Source of the DNA: Asticcacaulis sp. YBE204
GTDB taxonomy: Bacteria; Pseudomonadota; Alphaproteobacteria; Caulobacterales; Caulobacteraceae
DNA length: 64,000 nt
Reading direction: 5' to 3'
NCBI RefSeq assembly: GCF_000495855.1
Contig: NZ_AWGF01000015.1
Coordinates: 1-64,000 of the forward strand
The position numbers and the translations under genes are program-made. Position 1 is the stretch's first letter, and the number at the start of each line of letters is the position of its first letter. Below the pieces are notes generated by a model. It worked only from the letters and a program-made list of their open reading frames with translations, made no database searches and was not told the DNA's origin. This document shows positions 25,804 to 33,882 of the stretch, piece by piece.

Positions 25804-27408
25804 TTAAACAGACGCTTCGCGTTCCGCCGTGATTTCCCCCAGCAAGCGCGTAAAGGCATCAAGGCTCATCGGTTTGGTCACGTGATGATCGAACCCGGCC
25901 TCAAAGGCCTTTTGCCGGTCGCGTTCCTGTCCCCAGCCGGTCTGGGCGATGATCACCGTCTCGTTCAAATCCGGGTTCTGACGCAGTTCGCGGCAGACCT
26001 CGTAGCCGTTCATCCCCGGCATCCCGATATCGAGCAGCACCACATCCGGCGTGTCGGTTTTCACCGCTTCCAGCGCCGCATAGCCGTCGTTCACCGTGCG
26101 CGCCGTGTGCCCGATCAGTTCCAGCATCCAGCTTGTCGTCTGGGCCGACTCGCGGTTGTCATCGACCACCAGCACATTGAGCGGCTTGTGTTCCGCCGCC
26201 GGGGCGTCCGCCTCGCGCCGCGCCGCCGCTTCCGACAGCGGCAGGCGAAGTTCGAATACCGAGCCCTGATTGAGCCCGCCGCTGCGCGCCACGATGGTGC
26301 CGCCATGCATGTGAACCAGCTTCTGCGCCAGCGCCAGCCCTATGCCGAGCCCGCCCTGCGCGCGGTGCAGGTTACGATCAAGCTGCGTGAACAGGTCGAA
26401 CACCTTGGGCAGCATGTCTTCGTCGATACCGAGCCCGGTGTCGCTGACGCGGATGACGGCCTGGCCGTCGTCCTCGCTCAGGCTGAGGACGATACGCCCG
26501 CCTTCAGGCGTATATTTGGCGGCGTTGTTGAGCAGGTTGGCGATGACCTGCGCCAGCCGCGTCAGGTCGCCATTGACCCAAACCGAAGCCTCGGGCAGGT
26601 CGAGCGTAAACTGATGCTCCAGTTGATCGATCAGGGGGCGCGCGGTCTCGACGGCGGCGTGAATGGCGTCCTGCGCCGCCATGCGTTCCCGCTTGAGGTC
26701 GATCTTGCCTTGCGAAACGCGCGACACGTCGAGCAGATCGTCGATCAGGCGCACCAGATGCGTCATCTGACGGTCCATCATATCGCGGACATTGACCGCC
26801 ATGGTGCCTTCCGGCGACATGCGCAGGATTTGCAAGCCGTTACGGATCGGCGCCAGCGGGTTGCGCAGTTCGTGCGCGAGAGTCGCCAGAAACTCGTCCT
26901 TGCGCTGATCGGCTTCTTTCAGCGCCTCGGCGGCGCGGCGGCTTTCACGCAGCAGCCGCATGTTCTCTTCGGCGGTCGATTGCAGGGCGTCGCGCTGGGC
27001 GGCGATCTGCTGGCGTTGCTGATAAAGCTCGAAAAAGACCTCGACCTTGGACCGCAGGATGTCGCCCTCGATGGGCTTTTGCAGGAAATCGACGGCACCC
27101 GTTTCATAGCCGCGGAAACGGCGCTCACGGTCGGCGGACCCGGCGGTCAGGAAGATGATCGGCACGCGACGGGTACGCTCGGACCCGCGCATCATCTCGG
27201 CCAGTTCGAAACCGTCCATCTCCGGCATCTGCACATCGAGCAAGGCCAAAGCCACGTCCTGTTTGAGCAGGATTTCGAGGGCCTCGACGCCCGAACGGGC
27301 TTTCAGCAGCACCAGACCGTCGCGGCGCAGCAGGGCCTCCAGCGCCAGCAGGTTTTCGTCGAGATCGTCGACGGCGAGGATATGAACGGGCTCGGCGGGC
27401 GTGATCAT
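25804..27408 (-). CDS. Hybrid histidine kinase: receiver-HisKA-HATPase-receiver
   Basis: 534 residues, no membrane segments. The first receiver has VDD and Asp58 in LALLDVQMPEMDG. A coiled-coil link leads to HisKA with His179 in FLATLAHELRNPL, and then to HATPase with DTGLGIDEDML and GGLGIGLALAQKLV. The C-terminal receiver has VVDDNRES and VVLLDIGMPGMNG. The start overlaps the CheB-domain gene by 4 nt (ATGA), so cheR, cheB and this kinase form one operon. The second receiver closely resembles the lone receiver at 32737-33114 (QTGW and HHxTKP segments), pointing to duplication. Confidence 0.88.
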   Translation of the reverse strand: MITPAEPVHILAVDDLDENLLALEALLRRDGLVLLKARSGVEALEILLKQDVALALLDVQMPEMDGFELAEMMRGSERTRRVPIIFLTAGSADRERRFRGYETGAVDFLQKPIEGDILRSKVEVFFELYQQRQQIAAQRDALQSTAEENMRLLRESRRAAEALKEADQRKDEFLATLAHELRNPLAPIRNGLQILRMSPEGTMAVNVRDMMDRQMTHLVRLIDDLLDVSRVSQGKIDLKRERMAAQDAIHAAVETARPLIDQLEHQFTLDLPEASVWVNGDLTRLAQVIANLLNNAAKYTPEGGRIVLSLSEDDGQAVIRVSDTGLGIDEDMLPKVFDLFTQLDRNLHRAQGGLGIGLALAQKLVHMHGGTIVARSGGLNQGSVFELRLPLSEAAARREADAPAAEHKPLNVLVVDDNRESAQTTSWMLELIGHTARTVNDGYAALEAVKTDTPDVVLLDIGMPGMNGYEVCRELRQNPDLNETVIIAQTGWGQERDRQKAFEAGFDHHVTKPMSLDAFTRLLGEITAEREASV

Positions 27409-27980
27409 AGGGTCGCTCCGGTCAGGGTCGCCGCGATTTGGTCTAGCGTCAGGACTTCGGCTTCGGGGCAGGCGGCCATCGCCGATTCCGGCATGAGCCG
27501 CGCATAGGCGCCTCTGGGCATCTGGATCAGGCCGCGCCCACCCGCATCGATCACGGCGCGCAAACCCGCCGCGCCGTCTTCATTGGCCCCGGTCAGGACG
27601 ATGCCGGTCAGGTTGTCGCCATAGGCTTCGGCGGCGGTCTCGAACAGCACGTCGATCGACGGGCGCGAAAAATAGACGGGCGCTTCGCTCGACAAGGACA
27701 GGCTGTGGTCCTGCTCGATCAGCAGATGGTAATCGGGTGGCGCAAAGTAGATGGTCCCGGTCTCGATAGGGGCCTTGTCCTCGGCTTCGACGACGGTCAT
27801 GCGGCATTTACCGGCGAACAGCTCGGCAATCACGCTGTCCTTGTGCGGCGGCAGGTGGATGCATACCACCACCGGGTCGTGATCCTTGGCCAGATGCGGC
27901 AGGATGGCCGACAGGGCCTGAAGCCCGCCCGCCGACGCGCCGATGACGACGGCTTTCTTGATCGGGGTGGACTGTCCCAT
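27405..27980 (-). CDS. CheB-type methylesterase domain protein without receiver
   Basis: 191 residues containing only the CheB catalytic domain. Ser16 in VIGASAGGLQAL, His42 in VVCIHLPPHKDS and Asp135 in LTGANEDGAAGL give a complete triad. It lacks the N-terminal receiver of classical CheB, so it cannot be switched on by CheA phosphate in the usual way. It lies between a CheR gene (sharing one base at 27980) and a hybrid kinase (4-nt overlap). The set looks like a methylation module tied to a kinase and not to the main chemotaxis array. Confidence 0.87.
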   Translation of the reverse strand: MGQSTPIKKAVVIGASAGGLQALSAILPHLAKDHDPVVVCIHLPPHKDSVIAELFAGKCRMTVVEAEDKAPIETGTIYFAPPDYHLLIEQDHSLSLSSEAPVYFSRPSIDVLFETAAEAYGDNLTGIVLTGANEDGAAGLRAVIDAGGRGLIQMPRGAYARLMPESAMAACPEAEVLTLDQIAATLTGATL

Positions 27981-28810
27981 CAGGCCTCCTCGCGCTTCTG
28001 ATAGAGGCGTTCGTCGCGAGCGAATTCGGCAAACCCGTCGACGTGCGAAGAAAAGCGCAGAGTCTCTTTAGAGCCGAGGCCGAGAAACCCCTTGTGCGAC
28101 AAGGAGTCTCGGAACAGACCGATGGCGCGGTTTTGCAGATCCTTGTTGAAATAGATCAGCACATTGCGACACGACACCATCTGGGTTTCGGCAAACACCG
28201 CGTCGGTGACCAGCGAATGATCGGAAAACACCACGCGCTTACGGAGGGACTTGTCGAAAGTCGCCGCGCCATAGGCAGCGGTATAGTAGTCCGACAGCGA
28301 CGACTTGCCGCCCGACAGGCGGTGGTTCTCGGTAAACAGACGCATTCGGTCGAGGCCATAAACCCCGGCTTCGGCCTTGCGCAAACTGTCCTGATTGATG
28401 TCGGTGGCGTAGAAAATGGTGCGGTCCTCAAGCCCCTCTTCACGAAACAATATCGCAAAAGAGTAAACTTCTTCACCGGTCGAACAACCCGCGATCCACA
28501 CCTTGAGCGACGGATAGGTGCGCAGATGCGGCACGATTTTTTCGCGGATGGCCTTGAAATAGGTCGGGTCGCGGAACAGTTCGGACACCTGCACGGTGAG
28601 GTAACCCATCAGCTCCATCAGCACGCTTTCGTCGTGCAGCACCAGGTCCTGAAGCATGGAGATCGTGCGGCAGCCGAACCGGTCGCGCGCCTGCACCAGA
28701 CGGCGTTTGATCGAGGCCATGGCATAACCGCGAAAGTCGTAGTGATATTTGAGATAGATGGCCTCCAGCAGGAGACGGATCTCTATGTCCTCGATCTTAT
28801 TATTATGCAC
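27980..28810 (-). CDS. CheR-type protein methyltransferase
   Basis: About 276 residues. The N-terminal helical domain (YDFRGYAMASIKRRLVQARDRFG) precedes the SAM-dependent domain with VWIAGCSTGEEVYSFAIL, FYATDINQDSLRKAEAG and VSCRNVLIYF, all standard CheR motifs. The start is uncertain: GTG at 28810 gives VHNNKIEDIEIRLLLEA, while TTG at 28819 adds three residues. It heads the operon with the CheB-domain protein and the hybrid kinase. The substrate is not evident because no chemoreceptor gene is in the window. Confidence 0.85.
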   Translation of the reverse strand: MHNNKIEDIEIRLLLEAIYLKYHYDFRGYAMASIKRRLVQARDRFGCRTISMLQDLVLHDESVLMELMGYLTVQVSELFRDPTYFKAIREKIVPHLRTYPSLKVWIAGCSTGEEVYSFAILFREEGLEDRTIFYATDINQDSLRKAEAGVYGLDRMRLFTENHRLSGGKSSLSDYYTAAYGAATFDKSLRKRVVFSDHSLVTDAVFAETQMVSCRNVLIYFNKDLQNRAIGLFRDSLSHKGFLGLGSKETLRFSSHVDGFAEFARDERLYQKREEA

Positions 28811-28993
28811 GACACCCAAATGCCCCGGAGGGTCGACTGAAAATTTTGCGGGATTATAAATTTCAGACCGACCTTATTGTGATCTCAAATAAAAATAAAA
28901 TCAGTAAGTGTGTGCTGAAGGGACTTTAGGAAAGGCTTGCCACGGAAAACTCAGTTTAGAGAAGATGTTAGATAAACCCGTCATTTCGTTTTT

Positions 28994-29217
28994 CTCCCTC
29001 CTCCCTGCGTAGTGGGGAGGTGCCGAGCAAGCGAAAGCCGACAGGCTTGAGCGCGTCGAGGCGGAGGGGGATAACGCCAAGTCATTCAACGGGCTGGAAG
29101 TTTCGGAGTCGTCCCCCTCCGTCACTTCGCTATCGCTCAGTGCCCAACGCTTGCGAAAGCTATACTTTCGCTGCCGCTATACCCCATCTTCGCCAAGGCT
29201 CGATAGGGAGGAGGGAG
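28994..29217. repeat. MITE-like inverted-repeat element, class 1, copy C (core inverted)
   Basis: 224 bp with CTCCCTCCTCCCTGCGTAG on the left and CGATAGGGAGGAGGGAG on the right. The core is in the opposite orientation to copies A and B (GGATAACGCCAAG and TTTCGGAGTCG). It fills most of the 434-bp gap between the large hybrid kinase stop and cheR. The remaining bases (28811-28993) are AT-richer, show no gene and probably hold the cheR promoter. Confidence 0.75.
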
Positions 29218-29244
29218 TCTCTGTAAATGGCCGTTTCATCTACC

Positions 29245-32200
29245 CTATCTCGGCACCCAGACCCGCACCAGCGAGACCAGCTTTTCGACATCGAGCGGCT
29301 TGGCCATATAGTCGTTGGCGCCCGCATCGAGGCAGCGCTGCTGATCGTCCTTCATCGCCTTGGCCGTCAGCATGATCACCGGCAGTTTCTTCCAGTCGGG
29401 GTTCTTGCGGATTTCACGCGTCGCGGTGAGGCCGTCCATCTCCGGCATCATGACGTCCATCAGCACCAGATCGACGGCGGTGTCGGGTGATTTCTGCGAG
29501 ATTTCCAGCGCGTCCAACGCTTCGCGACCGTTGCGGGCGATCTGCACGATGGCCCCCAGCGGTTCGAAGATGTTGGTCACGGCATAGACGTTGCGCACAT
29601 CGTCCTCGACCACCAGCAGACGGCGGCCTTCCAGCATATTGTCGCGGCCCTTGGCCTTGTTGAGCAGCTTTTGCTGTTCGGGCGACAGTTCGGACACCAT
29701 CTGATGCAGGAACAGGGTCACTTCGTCGAGCAGGCGTTCGGGCGATTTCGCACCCTTGATGATGATCGATTTGGAATAGCGGCGCAGCTTCTGCTCGTCT
29801 TCCGAGGTCAGGTCGCGGCCCGTATAGACGATGACCGGCGGGAAGGCATAGTCCTGTTCCGCCGACAGGGTTTCCAGCAGCGAATAGCCGGTGGCGTCGG
29901 GCAGGCTCAGGTCCAGCACCATGCAGTCATAGGTGTGATCTTTCAGCTCTTCCAAACATTCCGCCGCCGTGCCGACGGCCACGGTTTCGACGTCCTGCGT
30001 CTTGAGGAGCGCCATGACCGAGTCGCGCTGAACGGCGTCGTCCTCGACGATCAGGACGCGGCGCATCCGCTTCTCCAGCCGCGTTTCAAGCTGCTCGAAC
30101 GCGTCGACCAGTTCTTCGCGCTTGACCGGTTTCAGCATATAGCCGACCGCGCCCATCGATAGCGCCGTGTGCATATAGTCGTTGGCCGAGACGACGTGGA
30201 CGGGAATATGTCGCGTGCGCGGGTCGCGCTTCAGGCGATCGAGCACCGACAGGCCGGAATGGTCGGGCAGACCGACATCGAGCACCATGGCGGCGGGGAC
30301 GTACTGACGGACCATGACCATAGCGTCTTCGGCAGTCGAGGCCAGCAGGCACTGGAAGCCGAGATCGTGGGCCAGATCGTAGAGGATCTTGGCGAAGGCC
30401 GGGTCGTCCTCGACCGCCAGCAGCAGGCGCTTGTCGCCGGTCAGGCTGTCACGGTCGTCGTGCAGACGCGGCTTCGACAGCGGGAGGGCGGCGGCGGGCG
30501 GTTCGTCGAAGGTTTCGATCACGGGTACCGAATGGTGGGGTTGATCCACACGCAGGGCGACCTGATCCGGATTATAGGCAAGCGGCAGTTCCAGGGTGAA
30601 GGTCGAGCCCTTGCCCGCTTCGCTGTCCAGCCGGATATAGCCGCCGAGCAGACGCGCCAGTTCGCGCGAGATCGACAGGCCGAGGCCCGTGCCGCCATAT
30701 TTGCGTGAAATGGTCGAGTCCGCCTGACGGAAGGCGTCGAAGACCGTGCGCTGCTGTTCTTCCGAAATCCCGATGCCGGTATCGGTGACGGCGAAGGCCA
30801 CCTTGCCATCCGCCGCGGGCGCGATTTTCAGCACCACCGAGCCCTTTTCGGTGAACTTTATGCCGTTCGACAGCAGATTTTTCAGCACCTGCTCCAGACG
30901 TTGACGGTCGGAATCGAACAGTTCTGGCAGGTCGGGCGATAGATCGACGGTGAAGTTCAGTTTCTTCTCGTTGGCCAGTGGCTCGAACACACGCGTCAGA
31001 TCGTTGGCCAGACGTTTGAACGACACCGGCTCGGCATTGATATCCATCTGGCCCGCCTCGATCTTGGACAGGTCGAGAATATCGTTGATCAGGGCCAGCA
31101 GGTCGTTGCCCGACGACTGGATCGTGCGGGCGAACTTGACCTGTTCCTCGGTCAGGTTGCCGTCGCGGTTGTCGCCGAGGAGCTTGGCCAGGATCAGCGA
31201 CGAATTGAGCGGCGTGCGCAGTTCGTGGCTCATATTGGCGAGGAAGTCGGACTTGTAGCGGCTGGCCTGTTCCAGTTCCTGCGCCTTAAGACTTATCTCG
31301 CCAGCGCTGCGATTGAGGTCTTCCTTCTGGATTTCGAGGATACGCGCCTGTTCGGACAACTGAACATTGGTTTGCTCCAGTTCAGCCTGCTGCTGCTCAA
31401 GCCGCATATGCGATTCCTTAAGGGCACGGCTTTGTTCTTCAAGCTCCTCGTTGTTCACACGCAACTCTTCGGACTGGGTTTGCAGCTCTTCGGACTGACG
31501 CTGGGTCTCTTCGAGCAGGTTTTGCTGCACGGCGCGGTAATTGGCCGAACGGACGGCCATGCTGACGAATTCGGAGATGCGATCAAGCAATTGCAGCTTC
31601 GTGGCATCGACCGGATCGAAGAAGCCCAGTTCCAGCACCGCATCGACCAGCCCTTCGGAGCGGGCGGGCGACACCACCACATGACGCGGACGCCACTGGC
31701 CGAGCGCTGCGCCGACGGCGAGGTGGGTTTCCGGCACATCGGCCAGCAGGATCGTCTTGCCGTCCGAGGCGGCCTGACCGACGACGCCTTCGCCCATTTT
31801 AAGCGTCGCGGGCACATCGCTGTCGGCGGGGACGCCAAAGGTTGCCACCTGTTTCAGGATGCTGCCGTCCTTGACGAAAAAGGCCCCGGCCTTGGCACCG
31901 CTGTAGTCGGACAGGAAGGCGAGGATATTGCGCCCCAGTTCATCAAGGCGCTGTTCGCCCATGGCGGCGGTGCTGACGCCGACTTCACCGGCCTGAATCC
32001 ATTCCTGACGGCGGGTGATTTCGGTGGCGCGGCGGACGAGGAAGGCGATAATCAGGGTCAGAAGGATGCCGGAAATCGCGGCGATGATGGTCGAAAAGAC
32101 CGCCGTATTATAAGCCGAGGACATTTCTTCGAGGCGCTGGACGCGGCGGGCGCGCTCTTCGCTCTGCATAGCCGAGATCAGAACGCGTACCTGATCCATA

Positions 32201-32691
32201 TCGGCACGCCCCTTGTCGGTACCGACCACGGCGGCAGCGGCTTCGAAGCCTTTGGTCCGGCGCAGTTGCACCGTCTCGTCCAGCTCTTCCAACTTGGATT
32301 TGATGCGGTATTTCAGCGAGACCATCCGCGCTTCCTGCGACGGCGTCCCGGCGATCAGGGTGTCGACGGCGGAAGCGCGTTCCTGAACGTTCTGCACGGC
32401 CTGCGTATAAGGCTCAAGATAGGTGTCTTTGCCGGTCAGGATGTAGCCACGCTGCCCGGTTTCGGCGTCCTTCATGGTCGAAAGCAGGTCGCTCAAACCC
32501 AGTATAACCTCGTGCGTCTGGGCGACCAGTCTGGCGTCCTTGTTCAGGGTGGCGATGTTGGAAAAGGAGACGATGCCGCTGATAACGAAGAAGATGGCGA
32601 CGAAAATCAGGGCAGCCAATACGCCTATATCGGCCTTGTTGGCGCGCCCATTCGCCCCTTGCTGCGCAGTATTCAGTGCCCGGTTCGGCAT
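29245..32691 (-). CDS. Membrane hybrid histidine kinase: CHASE3-GAF-HisKA-HATPase-three receivers
   Basis: 1,148 residues. One transmembrane helix at about 23-43 and another at about 199-219 flank a CHASE3-like sensor (MKDAETGQRGYILTGKDTYL). A GAF-like domain (residues about 245-385) is followed by a long coiled coil rich in E, Q and L (about 390-475). HisKA has His489 in FLANMSHELRTPL, and HATPase has DTGIGISEEQQ and GGTGLGLSISREL. Three receivers then follow, with acceptor Asps in MVLDVGLPDHSG, MVLDLSLPDATG and VLMDVMMPEMDG. The ATG has GGGGACCGATCC upstream. The lone receiver gene ends 45 nt upstream of it and may belong to the same transcript. Confidence 0.9.
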   Translation of the reverse strand: MPNRALNTAQQGANGRANKADIGVLAALIFVAIFFVISGIVSFSNIATLNKDARLVAQTHEVILGLSDLLSTMKDAETGQRGYILTGKDTYLEPYTQAVQNVQERASAVDTLIAGTPSQEARMVSLKYRIKSKLEELDETVQLRRTKGFEAAAAVVGTDKGRADMDQVRVLISAMQSEERARRVQRLEEMSSAYNTAVFSTIIAAISGILLTLIIAFLVRRATEITRRQEWIQAGEVGVSTAAMGEQRLDELGRNILAFLSDYSGAKAGAFFVKDGSILKQVATFGVPADSDVPATLKMGEGVVGQAASDGKTILLADVPETHLAVGAALGQWRPRHVVVSPARSEGLVDAVLELGFFDPVDATKLQLLDRISEFVSMAVRSANYRAVQQNLLEETQRQSEELQTQSEELRVNNEELEEQSRALKESHMRLEQQQAELEQTNVQLSEQARILEIQKEDLNRSAGEISLKAQELEQASRYKSDFLANMSHELRTPLNSSLILAKLLGDNRDGNLTEEQVKFARTIQSSGNDLLALINDILDLSKIEAGQMDINAEPVSFKRLANDLTRVFEPLANEKKLNFTVDLSPDLPELFDSDRQRLEQVLKNLLSNGIKFTEKGSVVLKIAPAADGKVAFAVTDTGIGISEEQQRTVFDAFRQADSTISRKYGGTGLGLSISRELARLLGGYIRLDSEAGKGSTFTLELPLAYNPDQVALRVDQPHHSVPVIETFDEPPAAALPLSKPRLHDDRDSLTGDKRLLLAVEDDPAFAKILYDLAHDLGFQCLLASTAEDAMVMVRQYVPAAMVLDVGLPDHSGLSVLDRLKRDPRTRHIPVHVVSANDYMHTALSMGAVGYMLKPVKREELVDAFEQLETRLEKRMRRVLIVEDDAVQRDSVMALLKTQDVETVAVGTAAECLEELKDHTYDCMVLDLSLPDATGYSLLETLSAEQDYAFPPVIVYTGRDLTSEDEQKLRRYSKSIIIKGAKSPERLLDEVTLFLHQMVSELSPEQQKLLNKAKGRDNMLEGRRLLVVEDDVRNVYAVTNIFEPLGAIVQIARNGREALDALEISQKSPDTAVDLVLMDVMMPEMDGLTATREIRKNPDWKKLPVIMLTAKAMKDDQQRCLDAGANDYMAKPLDVEKLVSLVRVWVPR

Positions 32692-32736
32692 GGATCGGTC
32701 CCCAAAGTCTTAGTTTGTCTGTGTAGAGTAGCGCGT

Positions 32737-33114
32737 TCAGCCGCGCGCCAGGGTATCTTCGGCCAGGCGATTGAGCACGCCTTCAAGCGTCTTGAGATCG
32801 ACGGGCTTGGTCAAATGATGTGCAAAACCGGCGGCTTCGGACTGCGCCCTGTGTTCGCGCTCGTCCCAGCCGGTCTGGGCGATGAAGACGGTCTGGTTGA
32901 GAGCGGGCAGCTGGCGCATTTCGCGGCACAGGTCATAACCGCTCATCCCCGGCAGGCCGATATCCATCAGCACCACATCCGGCAGATACTCTTTCCCGGC
33001 GACCAGCGCGTCTTTCGGCGTCAGGCTCAGGCGATAGTCGTAGCCGAGCATCTCGACGATCCAGCCCGTGGTTTGCGCCAGGGCTTCGTTGTCTTCCACG
33101 ATCAGAATTTTCAT
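32737..33114 (-). CDS. Single-domain response regulator
   Basis: 125 residues, receiver only: VEDNEALAQTTGW with the acidic pair, the phospho-acceptor Asp in VVLMDIGLPGMSG and Lys in HHLTKPVDL. No output domain is present. It resembles the C-terminal receiver of the kinase at 25804-27408, so it may compete for, or receive, phosphate from these kinases. It precedes the large hybrid kinase by 45 nt in the same direction. Confidence 0.87.
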   Translation of the reverse strand: MKILIVEDNEALAQTTGWIVEMLGYDYRLSLTPKDALVAGKEYLPDVVLMDIGLPGMSGYDLCREMRQLPALNQTVFIAQTGWDEREHRAQSEAAGFAHHLTKPVDLKTLEGVLNRLAEDTLARG

Positions 33115-33290
33115 GGCCGGCTCCCTTCGGCAAGGACGTCAACAGGGGTGAGTACGCTTGGGGAGCGGCATCGGACGCCAAGGTCCTGTTTTTATACTGT
33201 GGTCGCTTGCCCCGCAGGGAAGGAATCTAGTGCCTTTTTTGTGACGATGCAACGGGGGCGAGGCACATTTTGAAAATACAGGGATACGTG

Positions 33291-33535
33291 ATCACGAGTT
33301 TTGAAGATGCGAGTAAGATTATTTATGATATATTTATTTTATATGTATTGTATATTTTAAATTTAATGACGCAATTTAGATGAAAATTATTTGTTGTAAA
33401 AATTTGCGAATGTTTAATTTGTGTATTTTTGAATTTAAATGATAAATTAAAATTGAAATAATTTAAAATATATATTCAATTGTACTTATAATTTTGAATA
33501 AAATTTCGTTGCAATGAATATTGTTTATACGGAGC
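33291..33535. other. AT-rich intergenic island
   Basis: About 245 bp of almost pure A/T. By hand count, positions 33301-33540 hold 44 G or C in 240, about 18 percent, against clearly GC-rich neighbours. No reading frame of note is seen. It lies within a 462-bp gap (33115-33576) upstream of the lone receiver gene. It could be a nucleoid-protein site, a promoter-rich region or a trace of transferred DNA. Confidence 0.7.
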
Positions 33536-33576
33536 TTTGGAAAGCGGTATTTTAAAACCGTTCTTCCCCGTAACTA

Positions 33577-33762
33577 TCAGTAAGTGCTGGGGGGATCGCT
33601 GGCCGGAAAAGTATCTTCAACCATGTGATCGACCTGCTCTTCGCAAAGGTTTTCACGCAGGCGGCGGTCCTCACGATGGCAGCGGCGCAGGGTACGAACC
33701 GGGTGCAGAAAGCCATCGCAAAAGGCGCGAATGATCATGACGGACTGGATCAGGGGTGACAC
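33577..33762 (-). CDS. Small protein with C-terminal FPASDPPS motif
   Basis: 61 residues, very basic in the middle (RTLRRCHREDRRLRE) and ending VDHMVEDTFPASDPPSTY. The TFPASDPPS motif is recognisable from many short uncharacterised alphaproteobacterial proteins. A second protein with the motif is encoded at 36365-36541. GTG at 33762 is preferred because GAGGA lies 5 nt upstream; ATG at 33738 is the alternative. A short hairpin (GCCCC...GGGGC, 33786-33803) lies just upstream. The function is unknown. Confidence 0.65.
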   Translation of the reverse strand: MSPLIQSVMIIRAFCDGFLHPVRTLRRCHREDRRLRENLCEEQVDHMVEDTFPASDPPSTY

Positions 33763-33882
33763 GGGAATCCTCGTTTTATGATTATGCCCCCACTGTAGAG
33801 GGGCTTTCGTAAGCGGAGGAGGGGCAATGGACCGTAGAACTGCAAAGAGGGGATAAGCCAGAGCGTTTCCCGGTTCACACGC

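Noticed and set aside
33834-33860. Tiny reading frame with a strong ribosome site (AGGAGGGGCAATGG)
   Set aside because: Only nine codons before the stop and no supporting context.
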